Shown piece after piece: positions 35,340-64,000 of a DNA stretch of 64,000 nt. Numbering within the stretch: the stretch's first letter is position 1; every line of letters begins with the position of its first letter. This DNA comes from Norana najaformis (lineage: Eukaryota > Annelida > Clitellata > Crassiclitellata > Hormogastridae), in the NCBI GenBank assembly GCA_964023275.1, contig OZ029915.1, positions 20,116,775 through 20,180,774 on the forward strand, read 5' to 3'. Position numbers and translations under genes: made by a program. Under the pieces are notes generated by a model that was not told the DNA's origin, made no database searches, and saw only the letters and a list, made by a program, of their open reading frames with translations.

Positions 35340-36525
35340 AAAAATCAAGCACAACCATAGTCATCAAAAACTGGACATCTTTCAAATTCCCAATTTGGGT
35401 GGTTACTCTTGATGCAAAGAAAGCTTTTGATCAGGTAAATCATGTCAAATTATTAGAACTTCTAATAAATAAAGGTTTACCTGCAAGAATAGTTAAACTT
35501 ATTGCTGACTGGTATGGTAAAATCTTTGCGATGGTAAAATGGAATAACACACTCTCGGCGCAAACGTCAGTTAAAAGTGGAATTAGGCAGGGTGGCATTC
35601 TTTCTCCGGTCTTTTTCAATATTTACATGGATGTGGTCATAAATGCCTTGGAAGGATTGGATATTGGCTGCCACATTGGATACACCTATGCTGGATGTTT
35701 CGCATATGCAGATGATATAATTTTACTGTCTGCCTCTGTGTGCCAACTTCAAGTTATGATTGATATATGTTTTCAGAAGGGTGTGGAGGTTGATATGATA
35801 TTCAATGCAAGAAAATCCAACTTATTATGTGTAGGTCCATGTTGGAGTAGACAAGTAAGTAATCTAGTCATGGGCACAGACTCTGTGAAATGGGTAAGTG
35901 AGTTGAAATACCTGGGATTATACTTTATCTCTTATAACAAATTTAAAATTGACATATCGGTTGCTATTAAACGGTTCTATGCTACTGCAAACGCCATATT
36001 TAGTCACTCGAGATTTGTATCTGAATGTGTGAAATTGAGTCTATTAGAATCTTTTGTTTTACCAGTGTTAATCTATGCGTTAGAGGCTATAAACATATCA
36101 GCAGCTCAACTCCAACAGTTAAATGTATGTTGGAATAATATCTATAGGAAGACTTTCAAGATGCATAAATGGGAATCAGTTAGAATTGTTCAGTACTTTA
36201 TGGGACGTATGGATCTTATACATATCATGCATCTGTGAAAAATACATTTTTCTGCTAGGATTTTATTTGGAAGCTATGATAACAGTATTCTCAATACCTG
36301 CTGTACAGGAGATTATTATAATGATGAAATTTTGCATTTATGTCGTGACTAAAACATTGAGTTATCTATGTTGCACCATAGATTGGATGATTTTATGATG
36401 ATTGATTTTGCTAAGGGCTGTACTTAAGCCCATTTAATTTTTCTTCCTTTTTTCTTTTTTTGGTTATATGATGTTTGTTGTACTTTCTGTATTGTCTACC
36501 TTCGTGGTGAATAAACGTATATATA
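35340..36525 (+). mobile_element. LINE, 5'-truncated, reverse transcriptase largely intact
   Basis: The 304-codon frame holds RT motifs in order: WVVTLDAKKAFDQVNH (motif A with catalytic Asp), VKSGIRQGGILSPVFFNIYM (motif B), FAYADDIILLS (motif C, YADD near 35705) and KYLGLYF. The thumb follows, with VLIYALEAI. The frame ends at 36238, but a one-base shift restores homology up to about 36427 (DDFMMIDFAKGCT). An AATAAA at 36510 marks the 3' end. The conserved YADD and few lesions make this the youngest LINE here. Its clade differs from the GGCGCTATA-ended elements. Confidence 0.85.
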
Positions 36526-36902
36526 AGCTAATTCCCAATGAATGAAGAGCTGAGTTGACCCAGCTGGCCTGGTATATCGTGGATATATTCGCCCATCCAA
36601 TCTACCCATAACTCAGTAGTAATCAGACTAAGTGTCAAGATTATTGTTTTGCTATTAATTGAAGATGCTGTTAATCAGAACTGCGCTTTAACTAATGTAA
36701 AGGTGCCTCACGAACATGCTAAGGCAATCTGATATTTTATTCGGTTTTGGAAGCAGTCCCGATAGGCCTAATGGGGCCTACTAATGTAGTAACGAAAACT
36801 GTAAATGTCATTACGAAAGAAGTAACCTATAAACATAAAATGGAAACAAGGCTTAACACCAAACTCAGGTTATATGTTTATCTCACTGTTACAATGTCAT
36901 AT

Positions 36903-36985
36903 ACCGTGGCACGGTAGCCTGCTGGATAGAGCGCTTGGCTTGTAACGCGGAGAGCACAGGTTCAAGTCTCCTCTAAGACGGCCAC
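36903..36985 (+). repeat. tRNA-Thr-like sequence (pseudogene or SINE head)
   Basis: GGATAGAGCGCTTGGCTTGTAACGCG fits the anticodon arm of tRNA-Thr(TGT). ACAGGTTCAAGTCTCCTCT is a fair B box and GGCACGGTAGCCTGCTGG lies where the D arm is expected. The acceptor and T stems are imperfect. It sits about 210 bases upstream of the F-box gene. Confidence 0.5.
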
Positions 36986-37196
36986 TGTATAACAGGCCTA
37001 CGTTAACAATCCCTAAACCCTGGTAGGATTATGTACAAGTTTGGATTTTATACACAGATGCAGAAGATTACTATCTCGGAGCCCAAAAAAACCAGTTCCA
37101 GAAGATTACCCAGCAGCCTAGGTCCAAGAGCCTAGCCAACCAGTCAGTTGATCAGTCAGCTGATCGGTTTCATGTGCCATCAGACGAAGAGAAAAG

Positions 37197-38573
37197 ATGA
37201 TGATGTGGGAGTTGGTGCCGGACATTGTGCTGGAGGAGATCTTCTCGCTGTTGACGATACCACAGCGTTACAACTGCTCCAGGGTCTGTCGTCACTGGTA
37301 CGAGATCTTCTTCTCTCCACGCCTCTGGCGTCATTTGGCGTTGGATGAACGCTCCTTCACCAGGCGGCGCTACATGCCCTACAAGGGCTACCAGAACGAG
37401 ATCAGCCACAAGCGCCTCCAGGCTTACCTGGGAGCCGTTGGACATCACAGCCGTCGCATCACCTTCGCTCCCATTTCGAACTTCTTCAACCTCTACACGT
37501 TTCTCGAGATCCTCAGCTGCTTTCTGGAATTCTTCGATGACTACCCAATGCCCTGTCTCAATCAGTTCGATTTCACATTCGCCTGTGAGTCCCGCGGCGT
37601 CGACTCATTCATCACTGGAACCGGTGGTCAGATTTTGGCCGAGCTGAAGAAACTGCTTGGGAATCTTCGTGGTTTGGTCAGACTCAAAGTGAATCACCTT
37701 CTGCTCGATCTGTCTGACGCGCCAGGGTTCCTCGACAATGTCTTGCGGAACTGTCGCGATACTCTGCGTGTACTCGAAGTACTCAACTGCACAAAGAAGC
37801 ATTTTCCACTGATGGTGGTCGCGCAGTTTACGGCTCTCGAGACGCTGGTCATCTCACCGCAGCAGCTGTCGTCAGATCTTCTGATGGAGCTGGCTAGTCA
37901 GACGCCATCGCTTGAGGTCCTCGTCATCGTGCAAGACCGCTACAGCAGCATCAACGCCGCCGCCGCCGCCGACGCCACAAACGAAACAGGAATCAGTCTT
38001 CATGCGTGGATGCAGGTGAAACAGATGGCACCGAAGTTGCGTGTGAGGCTGGAGTGCCGTGGAGTTACGGACAGCGACGTGGCCTTTGAGGACGGGGCCC
38101 CGGTCAGCGCCGTCCTCTACCGGTCTCCTATGTTCAAGGTGTGTCCAAGTTCTGTGATTCGGGTAGTCGACAGCTACCGCTACACTCTCAAAGTCTACGC
38201 TCACCTGGGACTGCCGCGTCGGCACCAGCCCAGGTCCTTCCACGAGCGAGCGGACACGCTGCTGGTGTTGCTCGTCAGAGAGTGTCCACATCTCGAGACG
38301 TTGGTCATCAGAGACCGCGTCTCGACAGCCACGCTGCTCGTTATAGCGTCTGACTCCCCGAAGACGCTCACGAGGCTTGTGGTCCGAAGGAATGCAGTCA
38401 TCATTCGCTGTGATTGGCCGCGGTCCAAGGATTGGACGGACGATTACTACGCACATCTACGCTCAGCATCACGTTCCTACGACGCTGTCGAAGCGGAACT
38501 GAAGAAGCGCTTCACGGCGTCGTGGAAGATGCTATCGGACCGTGAATTTCAACGCACACGTCTATGCATCTGA
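37197..38573 (+). CDS. F-box/LRR-like protein, FBXO39/FBXO33-like, single exon
   Basis: The 458-residue intact frame starts at the first of consecutive ATGs (37197). Residues 4-50 are an F-box: WELVPDIVLEEIFSLLTI, then RVCRHWYEIFFSPRLWRHL, expected to bind Skp1 in an SCF ubiquitin ligase. The rest is a leucine-rich, solenoid-like substrate-binding region. Repeated L-x-x-L-x-V pieces include LVRLKVNHLLLDL, LETLVISP and LEVLVIVQ. The last part (PHLETLVIRD to YDAVEAELKKRF) resembles the FBXO39/FBXO33 C-terminus. A short Ala run (NAAAAADAT) lies mid-protein. There is no intron. GC content is much higher than the flanks. The substrate is unknown. Family confidence is good; the exact orthologue is not certain. 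Confidence 0.85.
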   Translation: MMMWELVPDIVLEEIFSLLTIPQRYNCSRVCRHWYEIFFSPRLWRHLALDERSFTRRRYMPYKGYQNEISHKRLQAYLGAVGHHSRRITFAPISNFFNLYTFLEILSCFLEFFDDYPMPCLNQFDFTFACESRGVDSFITGTGGQILAELKKLLGNLRGLVRLKVNHLLLDLSDAPGFLDNVLRNCRDTLRVLEVLNCTKKHFPLMVVAQFTALETLVISPQQLSSDLLMELASQTPSLEVLVIVQDRYSSINAAAAADATNETGISLHAWMQVKQMAPKLRVRLECRGVTDSDVAFEDGAPVSAVLYRSPMFKVCPSSVIRVVDSYRYTLKVYAHLGLPRRHQPRSFHERADTLLVLLVRECPHLETLVIRDRVSTATLLVIASDSPKTLTRLVVRRNAVIIRCDWPRSKDWTDDYYAHLRSASRSYDAVEAELKKRFTASWKMLSDREFQRTRLCI

Positions 38574-38667
38574 CAGCTGCTTTTAAGTGTCTTAAAGAAG
38601 GCGCTACATATATGCGACAATATGTTGCATTTGAAGTATACACAGAAGCTCTGCCATCTAGTGCTCT

Positions 38668-38718
38668 TGCTATAATAATTATACAATACTATTCAATAGT
38701 ATAATTATTATAGGCCTA
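38668..38718. repeat. AT-rich palindrome downstream of the F-box gene
   Basis: Arms CTATAATAATTATAC and GTATAATTATTATAG form a perfect 15 bp stem around an interior that itself contains ATACTATT/AATAGTAT. It lies about 100 bases after the stop codon. It could be part of the 3' UTR or a foldback. Confidence 0.55.
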
Positions 38719-38719
38719 G

Positions 38720-39729
38720 TTGGCCAGGTGGCAGCTGCTGCATCTTCAGCAGAATCGATCTGATTGTTCCTTTAGATACAGAGCTGCAGACTTTGAGTTA
38801 AGTGTGACCATGCAGAACGCCTATAGGCTTAACCAAGGTCTGGTAGTACAGTCAGTCACTTATTATGTCTGTCGTAAAAGGCCACACTCTGACTGGCTGG
38901 CTGTGGGCTGTGTTTCGGTGCTATCACCAGACAATTTATGTCTGTTAGCGCTCAACCACACCAAGAGATCATTGCTGCCAAAATACCTTCGACCTGTGCG
39001 ATGTAGGCTATAGATGTAGGCTTGCTCGAAGTGCTATGTAACAACTGCTTTGTGTGTTATCTGTCCATTTCAGAATACTTCCTTGTGGGTTGCATAGCAT
39101 ATTATTATGGTCTATGATCGCGATCGGTTAAAGTTGCGAGCTAGAAAACACAACACCCATAAACGATCCGCGATTTTGCCAGGCTCTTTTGGTTTGTTTT
39201 TTGTGTGTTACTGCAGCACCAGTGTAGGCCAATTTTAACTCGGCAGCTAGAGCACGCATATCTGTTAAGTCGTGGCTTTGACAGGTCGCGCAGTATTTAT
39301 GAAACCATCGGCGTGTGCATGTGCGTCTATTTAGCGATACAGACTTTTAACATTTCTGACATTTACGCCCACGCAGTTTCACCGGATTCCTGGTTTCTGA
39401 GACTGCAGCCTACTTTTAGCATCAGTTGCTTCGGCATCACAGTGCACGCATCTTATAAATCGCGCCACGTGAAGGCTTGCAGCTGACGAGTGGTGGGTCG
39501 CGCATAGCATATCGACATTTTGCACGTGCATTATGTAAACGCAGTTCATAACGTTACCTGAAATGCCGCAATGGGTTACGCATTCGAAACTCTCCTTAAT
39601 TACACTTTAACCCTTAATGTCTCCTGCGAAATACTGAGGATATATAACAGTTTTAACAGGCGTCAAATCGAGGAGAATGGGGTTCAAGAAGAGAAAGGCT
39701 TGAGTTGCATGCAATATTATAGTTCTTAG
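38720..39729. other. Nothing recognised
   Basis: No coding or repeat signal that I can support. Confidence 0.4.
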
Positions 39730-39970
39730 CCCACCCATAAACGAATATAATTTTCATCCCAATCATAAACAAGTATAATTTCATCCCAACCATAAACGAG
39801 TATAATTTTCATCCCAACCATAAACGAGTATAATTTTCATCCCAACCATAAACGAGTATAATTTCATCACAACCATAAATGAGTATAATTTTCACCCCAA
39901 CCATAAACGAGTAGGCTATAATTTTTATCCTAGCAATAAACGAATATAATTTTAGCCTACCCATAAACCA
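39730..39970. repeat. Minisatellite, about 28 bp unit, 8-9 copies
   Basis: Head-to-tail copies are built on CCCAACCATAAACGAGTATA followed by ATTTTCAT, with single-base and one-base-length variants. It is contiguous without spacers, so not CRISPR-like. An AAT/ATG microsatellite follows directly (39969-40023). Confidence 0.9.
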
Positions 39971-40023
39971 TAATAATAATAATGATGATGATGATGATAA
40001 TAATAATAATAATAATAATAATA

Positions 40024-41690
40024 AGGCGTGTGTGTTAGATATAAAATCCGCGTTAAAACAAGGATTGTCATTGTTCCGCGCGTAATTAACTAAGTTTTAT
40101 TTGCATTATAGTGACTTTGATTCTGATAAATTTAATTGGAATCTGTCATAAAAGGGAATTTTGTGCTGACCTTATCTCTGACTTATCAAATTTCGACCTT
40201 GCTTCTCAAACTGTTTATAATTTGGAACGTAATTTAGCTTAGAAGCGACCATCGGTTGATGCTTTATTCATTACGATAACAATGCCACAGAAGTCATTAT
40301 ATTAGTTTAGATTAGGTATCTGCTGTTAAACAAATTTTTTCGTGTTTTGCAACAAAACATACTTAATAAATCTTGCATAAATATATTGCCCATCATACCT
40401 TCTCGTGTGTCGGACTGTCCTGCTAGAACAGTCTCTCGATGCATCTACATACTGTTGTGAGGTACTGAAATGTGTTATATTAAGTGTATTGATGCATGCA
40501 TACATAGATACATACATACATGCATACACATATGTACATGTACATACATATGTATAAGTCTTGCAGACTCTACATGCACATAGCAGTTTTCTATTCAGCA
40601 TATGACTTTGAGAATGATCGATTTATGAAATCAATCGGGCAATCTCTCAGCGAACCCACTACTGTCTTACGTCTTACAAAGCAGAAGAAGAAGACGAAGT
40701 AAAACAAAAACAGGCCAGATCGATAGAAAGAGGAAAATAAGTGTGCATTGTATGCATAGACCTACAAATTTATGTTCTAGATTATTTCTACTGCAATCAC
40801 TCTGCTAGATTCCTTGTCAAACAGTTGTATTCTTTACATATACACACAGTACATATTCACAGAAACAATGATGTAGAAACTCACACACATGAAAAACTTA
40901 TACAAACATGTTTTCTTGTTTAGTAAAGAAGACAAAAGTGCCGGATTAGAAGGAGCGTCTGATACAGAAAGTCAGCAGAAAAAAGTAGGATAACCTCAAT
41001 TTATTTTCAGCTTTGTAGGCCTACTTCATTCGTCATCTATTCTGTTACAGATTTGTTATGACAAATAAGATTGATCACATAGGCTAACATGCCTGTACAC
41101 TGTAAAAGACTTTTTCTCAGACCTCACTCTGTATAATATTTTATGAAATGATGAGCCTGTTCCTAAGAAATAATCAATCTAATTTGCTTATGATATTGAT
41201 ACAGCTGACAGTTGTAGCCTAGAAGTTGTTTAGCGCACAAGAATAAGACGTTATCGACTGACAAGCTGTACAATGGCTTCTATTATGAATCAAAGAGAAT
41301 AACCGAAATGTCACGGCCGAATAGCAAACCATTTTTTAACTTCTGGTAAAGACTGGCTCAAGACTTGTAATAGAAATCAATCGAAGCAACATCTTAGAGC
41401 TTCGATTCGAAACATATTCGTTAAACAAGACATTGCAATCGACTCAGATGTAATCGATCCTGATCTGATGATGCAAAGTCCGGACTACAGCTTCAGAGAG
41501 ACTCTAAAAAATTGCATGAGAGATCAGAGGTATGTATTAGACTAATTACACTGTTGTATGGTAAATCCAGAACATTTTCAGTCACAAACACAGTCAAAAA
41601 CAAGCAAACACAAACACACATCATTACCGTACATTAGATGAAAGTTGAATGTATATTAATCAATTCGTTGCTGGGTTTGGTTTTAGTCCC
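40024..41690. other. Nothing recognised
   Basis: Contains CATACATA-rich simple sequence near 40495-40545. No gene or mobile-element motif was identified. Confidence 0.4.
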
Positions 41691-42340
41691 ATCGAATGGC
41701 ACATTAAGATGGATGTCAAATTCTCCGCGAAAGTCCTGAAAGTGAAGCATCCAGTACATATTACTTTAGTTTGGACACTGCCAACTTTACATAAGGGAAA
41801 AGGTTCGTGGTACACTGTCGCAACCTGAAGCTTGGCCATCTGAGCATGCGGATGGCCAAGTTACACCACGCACTGAAATCCCGACATGAGATCTGGATGG
41901 CTCCATAAATCCAGCTGAACACCATAGTGCAAAAACTACAAGCGATTTTGAGGAAGGACTTTTTCTTCTACAACAGCATCCAGAATATTAATAACGTGGA
42001 AGACGATTATGATTCCAGGCGGTAGCTACGAAATCACACTGATCGACGTTGAGGTGCAGTGGTAACTGGGACGCGGATGGTAAAACCCACAACATCGCCA
42101 TCGGAGACAACATTTCCACCCTTCGTGCCTATGTGCAGATCACGAAGGCTGCCTTTCATGGCCGCTTCAACCATCCGGCCCACTCTCGTATTTAACCCGC
42201 AGATCCTAACATCTGGCTACCACGATGGAGATACCCCGGTGAACGTCATCACGGTCAGCAGCATATTGATCAACTGCGACATTGTTAACGGGTCCTACTG
42301 CAATGGCGGCCAGTGCAACCTATTCAACGCTGCATCAATC
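41690..42340 (+). pseudogene. Frameshifted relic of a Polinton/Maverick- or adintovirus-like capsid protein
   Basis: Three + strand frames carry collinear pieces of one protein type: FFFYNSIQNI and GSYEITLIDVEV near 41955-42050, KTHNIAIGDNISTLRAYV near 42085-42140, and ILTSGYHDGDTPVNVITV with SSILINCDIVNGSYCNG at 42212-42310. I recognise this order from single-jelly-roll (penton-like) capsid proteins encoded by large integrated DNA elements in invertebrates. This is family knowledge, not a search result. At least two frameshifts and several stops break it, so it is inert. No polymerase, integrase or terminal repeats of such an element were found nearby. Confidence 0.5.
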
Positions 42341-42479
42341 ACCGCCAGTCTCGTGGGAGTGGGCATAAGCCCAAGCGGTTCCCGAACCCCTGTGAGGGTG
42401 GTGGCGGCTTCTGCGGCAAGTTGTCGCGGAGCGAAAAGCATTAGGTGCTTTCAAACTGGCATTTTACATCTACTCTTGC

Positions 42480-45030
42480 CATACAGCTTTGTTTTTTTTC
42501 ATACTTTCCTTTAGCTAATCGTCATAATTTAGCTAATCGATCTGACTTCTTTGACATTTTAGGCCTACCTGGAAACGCGTAGGTCTATGTATCATCTGCC
42601 TAAACAACAATGTCTTAATAGAGTTATAAAGCATGGTTTCATAATGATAGCAGCTTCTGAGCATCTACCATTTTCCTATAACTTGTTTGGTTATTGTCTG
42701 AGGTTCAGTTTACACAACAGTTTGTGTGAAATGCACTTGTGGTCCATTTTACACCTCCATCGCCACTAAACTTCGGCGTTGGTCCCTGGATCGTACAAGA
42801 GATTAGCATAAGCCTCCATATTAAAGTGGCAAACCGGCGGATATAGCTATTTTGTATAGGATTATCTGTCACTCTGGTACCCTGGTTCGCATTCTGGTTT
42901 CGTACTATTGTCTTGTTAAACCAAAAATTATTTTAAAATAAGTTTATGCAGAACTAAGGCATCTAAATCGCTCGATTGGACTCCAAGACATTTAAGAAGG
43001 ACTCGGCCTCAACAGAAATGAGCAGAGGTTAGTACAAAGAACCTTTCCATTCAACAAGCCTAGCCACTGGCAAAGGATAACTATAGCTGGGCACCGTGAT
43101 CTGTGTTGAGGAGTTATCCTAAGTAAGTCAAACATAAACTGAACAGACATTAACGTAAGCAATACTTCATTAATTGAGCCTTCACATATATTTCAGGAAT
43201 AATCCTCGAACTTAGAGAGTTTTTCTGGGGTTGAAGGAGCCTTCAGCTAAAACGTAAACAGGATTCAATTCCTCACAGGTTCAGCCTCCATGTCCCGGAA
43301 GCAAATTGTCAATTCCATAAAACGCACCAGGGAATGAATTGCGGGAGCAAAGGTAAAAGGTAAACACTCTAGCATTCTGCAACCGTGTCATTCTGATATA
43401 AACCATATGTTTTCTTTCTCATGCTCTTTTTGCGATGTAGTAATGGACAGTGTAATGGCTTGTAGATTTAAGCACAACATGAAAATAATAGGCTGTTGTC
43501 TTTCAAAATGGCTATTTTAGCCATAAAGATGGCTAAAGCTGGACATCTAGGCTATAACATCGTTACTTTGTGTTAAGTTAAATTATAAGATAAGGCGTTA
43601 TAAAATATACGTAACATTATAATCTGAAAATTATTCACGACTTTTACCGAAAATAAATTCAAATGCAACAATAATATAAGTCATGAGAATTAGGTACCGA
43701 TTGCGGAATAAATAATGTCACCATCAGCGTCTTCTGACGCAGCCATTCAGAGAAAGAAGCAATTGGATGAGTTGCCAGGGTTTCCAAACAGTCCGCGGGA
43801 AGTGATCTTACAAGCTGCTCATCATGTCACTGCCTTTAGCTTTAGACAAACCGGTTGCTGCTTATGTAGGCCTATGCATGCCTCTGAATATTTGTGCAGT
43901 GTCTTCTAAGAACAACTGAAAGATGCTCTACGTCAGACTCCAGAATTTACAGATCGATAAGAACGACAGGTTTGATCGTAGGCAAATAGAACTCGATTTG
44001 TGGTTGACAGAAAACACAGTAGTCACACAGAAAAGGTAGCCTGACCCTGCCTTTGATTTTAGACAAAACTGAAGGCAATGTGACACTGACTTTTAGCTGT
44101 GCTAAAACTGCAAATGTTAATGTCTTCTACTCCCAACAGTTTGTGTCTAAACCAACATAACCTACAAGTATTTCTGAAAGTATAACTCCCGACTGTTTAG
44201 TGTTAACAAACTGACAAAATTGTTGACACTGTTGCAATAACTGCCAACCACTTTGAGTGCAATCAACTGTGAACGGTTTCTGATACGTCTGAAACATTGG
44301 CGAACTGTTTCGATAGCAGAAGCAACCGTAATAACAGTTTTTGCTTCAGCCAATAACAACATCAACCATGTCAACATCTTCAGAATACCAACAAATCCTT
44401 TTCGATGTTATTGTAGAGATCACCTTAACCAACACAGTAAAATATTGGAGTGATCTACTCAACGCGGAGGATGACAGAAATAAAATAAATAAAAGACAAC
44501 TCGTAGCTATTAACATCCCATCAAACTCATAAATACAATGAAACAACTTAAAACGTCACACCGAGGTAATCAGATGTTTCGGGAAACTGCATCGTACAAG
44601 CTTAATTTATGTCTTAAAATATTACCAACATTATCGTTACTATATATACATAGGCCTATATATATCAGACCATATATCTCAGAATCATTAGTGTCATTTG
44701 ACTAACAATGTCATTATGATAATGTTACTTAATATTATTTCAATATTAGTAGTATCTGTCAAATAATATATCAATACCTGGTAGAGGACTATAGACCCCA
44801 TATTAGTTCATCGATTATATCTTACGTGTGACACATAAGCACACACGAAAGTCTTAATATAAACACACATTCCAGGTAGAAGTGGATAGGGAAAACACGG
44901 TGAGCTACTTGTGTATGATTACACAATCATAGCTGCCACCGCTGCTCATAATTGGATATATTTGCGATGGAAGCAGTAAGAGAAGGAATACGTTGCGAAG
45001 GAACTTAGGCTACGCAAGTTGCACTCGCTC
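42480..45030. other. Nothing recognised; probably includes the PDE4 3' UTR
   Basis: The interval is downstream of the PDE4 stop (minus strand) at its upper end. A clear minus-strand poly(A) signal was not found near 45030. A 64-codon frame at 43715 (SDAAIQRKKQLDELPGF) is unassigned. Confidence 0.4.
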
Positions 45031-45033
45031 CGT

Positions 45034-62404
<17,371 letters not shown>

Positions 62405-64000
62405 CTGCAGGATGAAGGTCGCATCTCAGTATTCGTCTACAATAATACAGACTATATGCCACCCAGATGTCACTTGAAGAAAATGACGGCGCCTGACAGC
62501 AATAACAACTGTCTGCTCTTAGCCAGATGGAAAATATCCAGCAGCAAGAAATATTCAAAAGCAGCACAATGTAATAGGCCCTACATATAGGCCTACAGTA
62601 TATTATTACGTATCATTTAGACCTGTGACAACATACACTCGATATCCTTTATACGAAAACTTTCAATATAATAAGAAATTAAAGTTATATGCTGCATAAT
62701 ATATTTTATATCGTTCGTTTTTACTGTAAGGCCAAGCAGTCAAATGTCAAGAAAGCTTTAATACAATCCGGGGAATAATTATTATCCTCAGAGACAAAGT
62801 AGGCTGGGATTAAAGAAAAGTGAAAAACTTTATGGTTTCTGCAATGTCAGTGCCTTACTTAATATGTTATTGGCGTTGTAGAGATTTAGAATAAAGCAGA
62901 GAGATTCTGGAAAATGCTAGCCGAGAAGATCTTTATTTTTTAGAAATAAAGAATTTATCAAAAAAGTTTGCTTTTCATTTTGGAAGAAGCTTTTACAATA
63001 AGCGAAAATACGAACTGAATTAGAGGCTAGGCTAACATGTAACAACGCAGCACCAATGAATAGTCTTGGATGATTGAAAGAATTCTAGTCCAAAACATAG
63101 GCCTATCGAACTTCTTGCTAAACTTACAGCCAGAAAAATCCTTGTATGATGCATCAGCCAGTTTTTATAAATTATGCATAAAGACACAGATGAACAACGT
63201 AAAAAGAAGAAAAGATACAATGACGTCTTACATCCAGAGAAAGAGTTGTAAGTAGACTATTTTGGTGCCGTTATTTTTGTTTACTTAGCAAAGACTGGTT
63301 ACAGCTTGACTTATATTAATTATTTTCGATTGTTGCCTCTTGAACAAATCGCTGCTTATTAAAATCAGCATTTAAGCCGACAGCTGTATTTTTGTTTTTC
63401 GTGTGCGGCTCATAGTTTATTAGTTAAGTGTGGGGCCTATTTGTTGATATAGTTGAGTGTTATGCCAGGAGCTGAACAAGAACCTTCAGGTTTTTAAAAG
63501 CGAAATCAGCGACAGAAATACCTGTTCGGCATGTCGACAGCCGATAGGCTATCACCAGGCCGACTACGCAAATGACTAAGCACTTAGCTTGGCACTTATA
63601 CTAGTGACATGCTGATAATTGACGGATCGTTGGCGGCAAATTTGGTAAACAGAGCTAATATAAATTGGCCTCTTCGTTTAGATGAGCCGTCATACTGGCA
63701 AATAGGAATCGGTCTTGAAATGCTGGACATTACTTGGCTATCCAAATCAACCAACGGTTCTTTATGCTTTAACTAGTAGAAGATTAGCCATAAATATTTT
63801 ACATCATTATTGCAATAAACCAAGCATATTCGCCCACGGGCACAATGATACTTTAAATAGATCTTGTATGAAGAGTCATCAATCACTTCTTCCTTCGGAG
63901 ACGAGAAGTAGGCCTGTAATTGAGAAAAATGACATGACGAATGGAGATTAATTAAAAGAGAATCGCCAGGTCGGAAGATCATAGAGATGCCTTTGGCAAG
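62405..64000. other. Nothing recognised upstream of the first PDE4 exon
   Basis: Would hold the PDE4 short-form promoter if 62013-62404 is the first exon. I looked on the minus strand for UCR1 (the RRESF and VTPFAQVLASL segments) and found none. No TATA box is obvious. Confidence 0.4.

Noticed and set aside
36903-36985. Functional tRNA-Thr gene
   Set aside because: Acceptor and T stems do not pair well; kept only as a tRNA-like repeat.
39730-39970. Regular 28 bp repeat array considered as CRISPR-like
   Set aside because: Copies are contiguous with no unique spacers, units vary in length, and the genome is clearly animal.
62405-64000. UCR1 exon of PDE4
   Set aside because: No minus-strand frame shows the UCR1 PKA-site block or the VTPFAQVLASL-type helix, so it is outside the window or absent.

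Overview
The window is metazoan nuclear DNA. It has split genes with GT-AG introns, an animal-type cAMP phosphodiesterase (PDE4), an inward-rectifier K+ channel (Kir), an F-box/LRR protein, and many non-LTR retrotransposon remnants, SINEs, MITEs and microsatellites. The DNA is AT-rich outside exons. A marine invertebrate seems likely from the transposon types and the strong excess of the palindrome TAGGCCTA, but I cannot name the phylum.

Layout. 0-5 kb: the C-terminal tail of a LINE, then an unrecognised gene with at least four phase-consistent exons (704-4801, +). 5-24 kb: accessory DNA with a two-copy tRNA-derived SINE family, at least six LINE fragments on both strands, MITE-like elements, hairpins, a decayed 14-16 bp minisatellite, and one arm of a perfect 153 bp inverted repeat. 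24.9-29.8 kb: a three-exon Kir channel gene (+) whose predicted first exon lies between the two arms of that repeat. 30-37 kb: sparse DNA with LINE pieces, tRNA-like sequences and a fairly young LINE reverse transcriptase. 37.2-38.6 kb: an intact single-exon F-box gene (+). 39-45 kb: a 28 bp minisatellite and a frameshifted relic resembling a Polinton/Maverick- or adintovirus-type capsid protein. 45.0-62.4 kb: a PDE4 gene on the minus strand in 12 exons. All intron phases join, giving UCR2, the catalytic domain and an acidic tail, with no UCR1 found in the window. Its introns hold a promoter-bearing transposase-like element (about 51.7-53.6 kb, +), a second type of retrotransposon tail, a 283 bp TA tract and several dispersed repeats. 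62.4-64 kb: nothing recognised.

The host genes do not form an operon or an obvious pathway. PDE4 ends cAMP signals, Kir channels set membrane potential, and the F-box protein is probably an SCF ubiquitin-ligase adaptor. The most unusual items are the 153 bp identical inverted repeat around Kir exon 1; the unclassified transposase-like element with a CRE/TATA promoter and a 70 bp filler insertion copied from its own flank; the PDE4 first exon without UCR1; and the Kir pore with Gln at the rectification-controller site. All assignments come from reading the sequence and from family knowledge. No database search was run.
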